This document shows positions 61,806-64,000 of a stretch of DNA of 64,000 bases, piece after piece. Where the stretch lies: assembly GCF_020177265.1 (NCBI RefSeq), contig NZ_JAIVMC010000008.1, forward strand, positions 248,001 through 312,000, read 5' to 3'. Numbering within the stretch: the first letter of the stretch is position 1; each line of letters begins with the position of its first letter. The notes beneath the pieces were generated by a model. That model made no database searches. It had not been told where the DNA came from and saw only the letters and a program-made list of their open reading frames with translations. This DNA is from Pseudooceanicola marinus. Its GTDB lineage: Bacteria; Pseudomonadota; Alphaproteobacteria; Rhodobacterales; Rhodobacteraceae. The position numbers and the translations under genes were made by a program.

Positions 61806-62981
61806 ATGCGCGATCCCGTCATCGTTTCCACCGCCCGCACGCCGATCGGCAAGGCCTATCGCGGGGCGTTCAACAACCTCGAAGGGCCGGCGCTGGCCGC
61901 CCATGCGGTGCGCGCCGCCGTCGCCCGCGCCGGTGTCGAGGGGGCGGAGGTCGAGGAGGCGGTCTTCGGCTCAGCGCTCACGCAGGGCTCCACCGGTATC
62001 AACGTGGCGCGCCACATCGCGCTGGCCTCGGGGCTGGGCGACAGCGTGGCGGGCGTCACCCTGGACCGGCAATGCGCCTCGGGCCTCAACGCCATCGCCG
62101 TGGCCGCCCACATGATCCGCAACGAGGGTGTCGAGGTGGCGCTGGCGGGGGGCCTCGACAGCATCTCGCTGGTGCAGAATGAGCATTGGAACGGCTACCG
62201 CTACCGTTCGCCCGGGGTGGCCGAAAGCTACTACATGAGCATGATCGAAACCGCCGAGGTCGTGGCCGAGCGCCATGGCGTGAACCGCGCGGCCCAGGAC
62301 GCGCTGGCGGTGCAGAGCCAGGCACGCACGGCGGCAGCCCAGGCGGCGGGACGCTTCGACGCGGAAATCGTGCCGGTGGAGGCGGTGAAGATCGTCACCG
62401 ACCGCGCCACGGGCGAGACCCGCGAGGAAAAGGTGCGGCTGACGGCCGACGAATGCAACCGTCCCGGCACCACGCTGGACAGCCTTGCAGGGCTGAAGCC
62501 GGTGCTGGGCCCGGATCATTGCGTCACCGCCGGCAACGCCAGCCAGCTCTCCGACGGGGCCTCCGCCATGGTGCTGATGTCGGCGGAGGAGGCCGCGCGG
62601 CGCAACCTGACCCCACTGGGCGCCTTCCGGGGCTTTGCCGTGGCGGGCTGTGCGCCGGAGGAGATGGGCATCGGCCCGGTCCTGGCCATTCCCCGCCTGC
62701 TGGAACGCACCGGCCTGGGGATCGAGGACATCGACCTGTGGGAGATCAACGAGGCCTTTGCCGCGCAGCTTCTTTACTGCCGCGACCGGCTGGGCATCCC
62801 GAACGAGCGGCTGAACGTCAATGGCGGCGCGATTTCCATCGGGCACCCCTACGGCATGTCGGGCGCGCGCATGGCCGGGCACATCCTGCTGGAAGGGCGC
62901 CACCGGGGCGCGCGCTACGGCGTCGTGTCGATGTGCGTGGGCGGCGGGCAGGGGGCCGCGGGGCTGTTCGAGATCTTCTGA
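61806..62981 (+). CDS. Acetyl-CoA acyltransferase (thiolase)
   Basis: 391 residues. Nucleophile Cys90 in LDRQCASGLNAIAVA; catalytic His in SIGHPYGMSGARM (about 347); second Cys in MCVGGGQGAAGLFE (about 378); NEAFAAQ motif near 319. Degradative thiolase layout, which cleaves 3-oxoacyl-CoA with CoA to acetyl-CoA and a shortened acyl-CoA. Last gene of the operon. It would cleave the product of the CoA-transferase. Confidence 0.93.
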   Translation: MRDPVIVSTARTPIGKAYRGAFNNLEGPALAAHAVRAAVARAGVEGAEVEEAVFGSALTQGSTGINVARHIALASGLGDSVAGVTLDRQCASGLNAIAVAAHMIRNEGVEVALAGGLDSISLVQNEHWNGYRYRSPGVAESYYMSMIETAEVVAERHGVNRAAQDALAVQSQARTAAAQAAGRFDAEIVPVEAVKIVTDRATGETREEKVRLTADECNRPGTTLDSLAGLKPVLGPDHCVTAGNASQLSDGASAMVLMSAEEAARRNLTPLGAFRGFAVAGCAPEEMGIGPVLAIPRLLERTGLGIEDIDLWEINEAFAAQLLYCRDRLGIPNERLNVNGGAISIGHPYGMSGARMAGHILLEGRHRGARYGVVSMCVGGGQGAAGLFEIF

Positions 62982-63002
62982 CCCCGCAGTCCGGCGCGCA
63001 GC

Positions 63003-63062
63003 AAAAAAAGCGGACGGCAGCCGATTGTCGGCACCTCACGCGTCCGACCCGCCGTTCGGGTC
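63003..63062. terminator. Back-to-back terminators between thiolase and LysR genes
   Basis: Minus strand: CGGACG/CGTCCG outer stem (63011-63016 with 63041-63046) encloses GCCGA/TCGGC (63020-63024, 63028-63032), followed by seven T read leftwards (A7 at 63003-63009): a good terminator for the LysR gene. Plus strand: GACCCG (63046-63051) and CGGGTC (63057-63062) followed by TTCTT could end the thiolase transcript. Confidence 0.65.
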
Positions 63063-63065
63063 TTC

Positions 63066-63953
63066 TTAGGCAATGCCCTTCAACAGGTCGCGAAGCCAGA
63101 TGTTTGGCGGGTCGCGCCTGTTGTGTGGGTGCCACGCGATCTGGGTCGGGAAGGTGCCGAGGTCCAGCGGGACCGCCACGTTCCGGAGACCGTAAGGCTC
63201 CGCGACCATCTTCGCGACACGTGCGGGTACCGTGGCGATTCCGCCGATGCTGGCAACCGCTGTCGCCGCCGTCAGGAAATGCGAGACGACAACGGCGGTG
63301 TTGCGGCGCAGGCCCGCGTCGGCGGTCAGCTTGTGCAGACCGGTGCGCCATTTGCCTGGCGGCGCCACCACCACATGCGGCAGCCGTTCATAGCGTTCTC
63401 GGTCCAGGACAGCACCATCGGCCAGAGCATCGGCCGCGACGAGGCAACGGAAGCCGTCGGCGAAGAGTTCCGAAACCACCAGGTCCTCAGGAGGTGGAGA
63501 GAACCGTCCCAAGGCAAGGTCGAAGGTTTGCCCGGCGAGCGCGCGCGGATCCAGGTCGGGCCCGATCGGGGCGATCTCCAACCGGGCCTTGGGCGCGTGA
63601 CGCGCGAAGGCCGCAGCCAGAGGCGCGGTCAGAACGACCTCCGCGTAGGGGCCCATCAACAGCCGGAAGCGCCGCGTGCTTTGGGCCGGATCGAAAGGCT
63701 CGGCGGCACGAAAGGCCTGTTCCAGCCGGTCCAGCCCTGCCGCGATGTCCGGCGCGATCTGCAACGCTTTCTCGGTGGGCTCGACGCCATATCTGGCGCG
63801 CAGGAAGAGGTCATCCCCCAGGGCAAGACGCAATCGCGCCAGGGCCGCGCTGACGGTGCTTTGCGACTGGCCCAGGCGCTGCGCCGCGGCGGTGACATTG
63901 CGCTCCTCCATCACAGCATGGAAGACCCGCAGAAGGGATATATCGGTGGTCAT
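63066..63953 (-). CDS. LysR-family transcriptional regulator (NodD-like group)
   Basis: 295 residues. Winged helix at about 3-62 (ISLLRVFHAVMEERNVTA, then LGQSQSTVSAALARLRLALG). The effector domain covers 90-290. It converges on the nine-gene operon, with the terminators between them, and its own target probably lies to the right of the window, where a divergent promoter starts at 63954. The ligand is unknown. Confidence 0.9.
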   Translation of the reverse strand: MTTDISLLRVFHAVMEERNVTAAAQRLGQSQSTVSAALARLRLALGDDLFLRARYGVEPTEKALQIAPDIAAGLDRLEQAFRAAEPFDPAQSTRRFRLLMGPYAEVVLTAPLAAAFARHAPKARLEIAPIGPDLDPRALAGQTFDLALGRFSPPPEDLVVSELFADGFRCLVAADALADGAVLDRERYERLPHVVVAPPGKWRTGLHKLTADAGLRRNTAVVVSHFLTAATAVASIGGIATVPARVAKMVAEPYGLRNVAVPLDLGTFPTQIAWHPHNRRDPPNIWLRDLLKGIA

Positions 63954-64000
63954 ATGTCCAGATTATCGATTTCTGACATGGATCACATCAATTTCTCGTT
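63954..64000. promoter_or_regulatory. Upstream region of the last LysR gene, cut by the window edge
   Basis: An AT-rich stretch (ATTATCGATTTCTGACATGG) typical of a LysR-controlled divergent promoter. The partner gene is outside the window, so no operator can be assigned. Confidence 0.25.

Noticed and set aside
1-64000. CRISPR array, prophage, conjugative or toxin-antitoxin system
   Set aside because: No regularly spaced repeats, no phage structural or integrase genes, and no recognisable toxin-antitoxin pairs were seen.

Overview
The window is a dense, high-GC chromosomal segment whose gene content (three TRAP-type binding proteins or systems, a complete C-P lyase cluster, SitABCD manganese uptake, rhodanese/YeeE sulfur genes, a his cluster with small inner-membrane genes, bacteriophytochrome-style single-domain response regulators) points to an alphaproteobacterium of the Rhodobacteraceae / Roseobacter-Paracoccus group. 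This assignment rests on gene content and style only. No 16S gene, plasmid replication gene, prophage or CRISPR array is visible.

Layout. 1-10.8 kb: an IclR regulator (cut by the window edge) diverges from an acid-catabolism operon (acyl-CoA synthetase, hot-dog dehydratase, TRAP small permease, binding protein, large permease). A membrane histidine kinase with a single-domain response regulator follows on the minus strand, then an aldehyde dehydrogenase. 11-13.3 kb: an exported rhodanese, a YeeE/YedE-type sulfur transporter and a 55-codon membrane ORF, coupled by 4-bp overlaps. 13.2-15.9 kb: a non-coding stretch, a membrane-anchored NYN ribonuclease of lower GC, tRNA-Tyr(GUA), an RlmB-type rRNA methyltransferase and a possible small RNA ending at a strong terminator. 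16-23.2 kb: CoA-binding protein, EamA transporter, then histidine genes on the minus strand (hisB, hisH, hisA, two small membrane genes, hisF, hisE), interrupted by a plus-strand block of two DUF2147 exported proteins and a P-loop kinase broken by an amber codon inside its Walker A motif.

23.3-27.5 kb: two further histidine kinase/response regulator pairs. 27.9-41.5 kb: full phosphonate utilisation locus: phnCDE1E2 plus a hexapeptide acetyltransferase (plus), a second PhnM-like amidohydrolase and phnF (minus), and phnGHIJKLNM (plus), with a perfect 12-bp inverted repeat between phnF and phnG as the likely PhnF operator. 41.6-49.8 kb: copper P1B-ATPase, an orphan TRAP binding protein, RluE-type pseudouridine synthase, an AroE-like protein with an altered active site, NUDIX hydrolase and a D-threonine-aldolase-type enzyme. 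49.9-53.6 kb: sitABCD behind a perfect 15-bp palindrome that resembles a Mur/Fur-family site.

53.6-63 kb: a LysR regulator diverges from a nine-gene operon: amino-acid ABC importer (four genes), class III aminotransferase, both subunits of a 3-oxoacid CoA-transferase, an M20 deacylase and a thiolase. Read as a pathway this suggests import of an (N-acylated) beta-amino acid, deacylation, transamination to a 3-oxo acid, CoA activation and thiolysis. The substrate is not identified, and this is the best candidate for an undescribed catabolic system here. A second LysR gene closes the window, sharing an intergenic terminator region with the operon.
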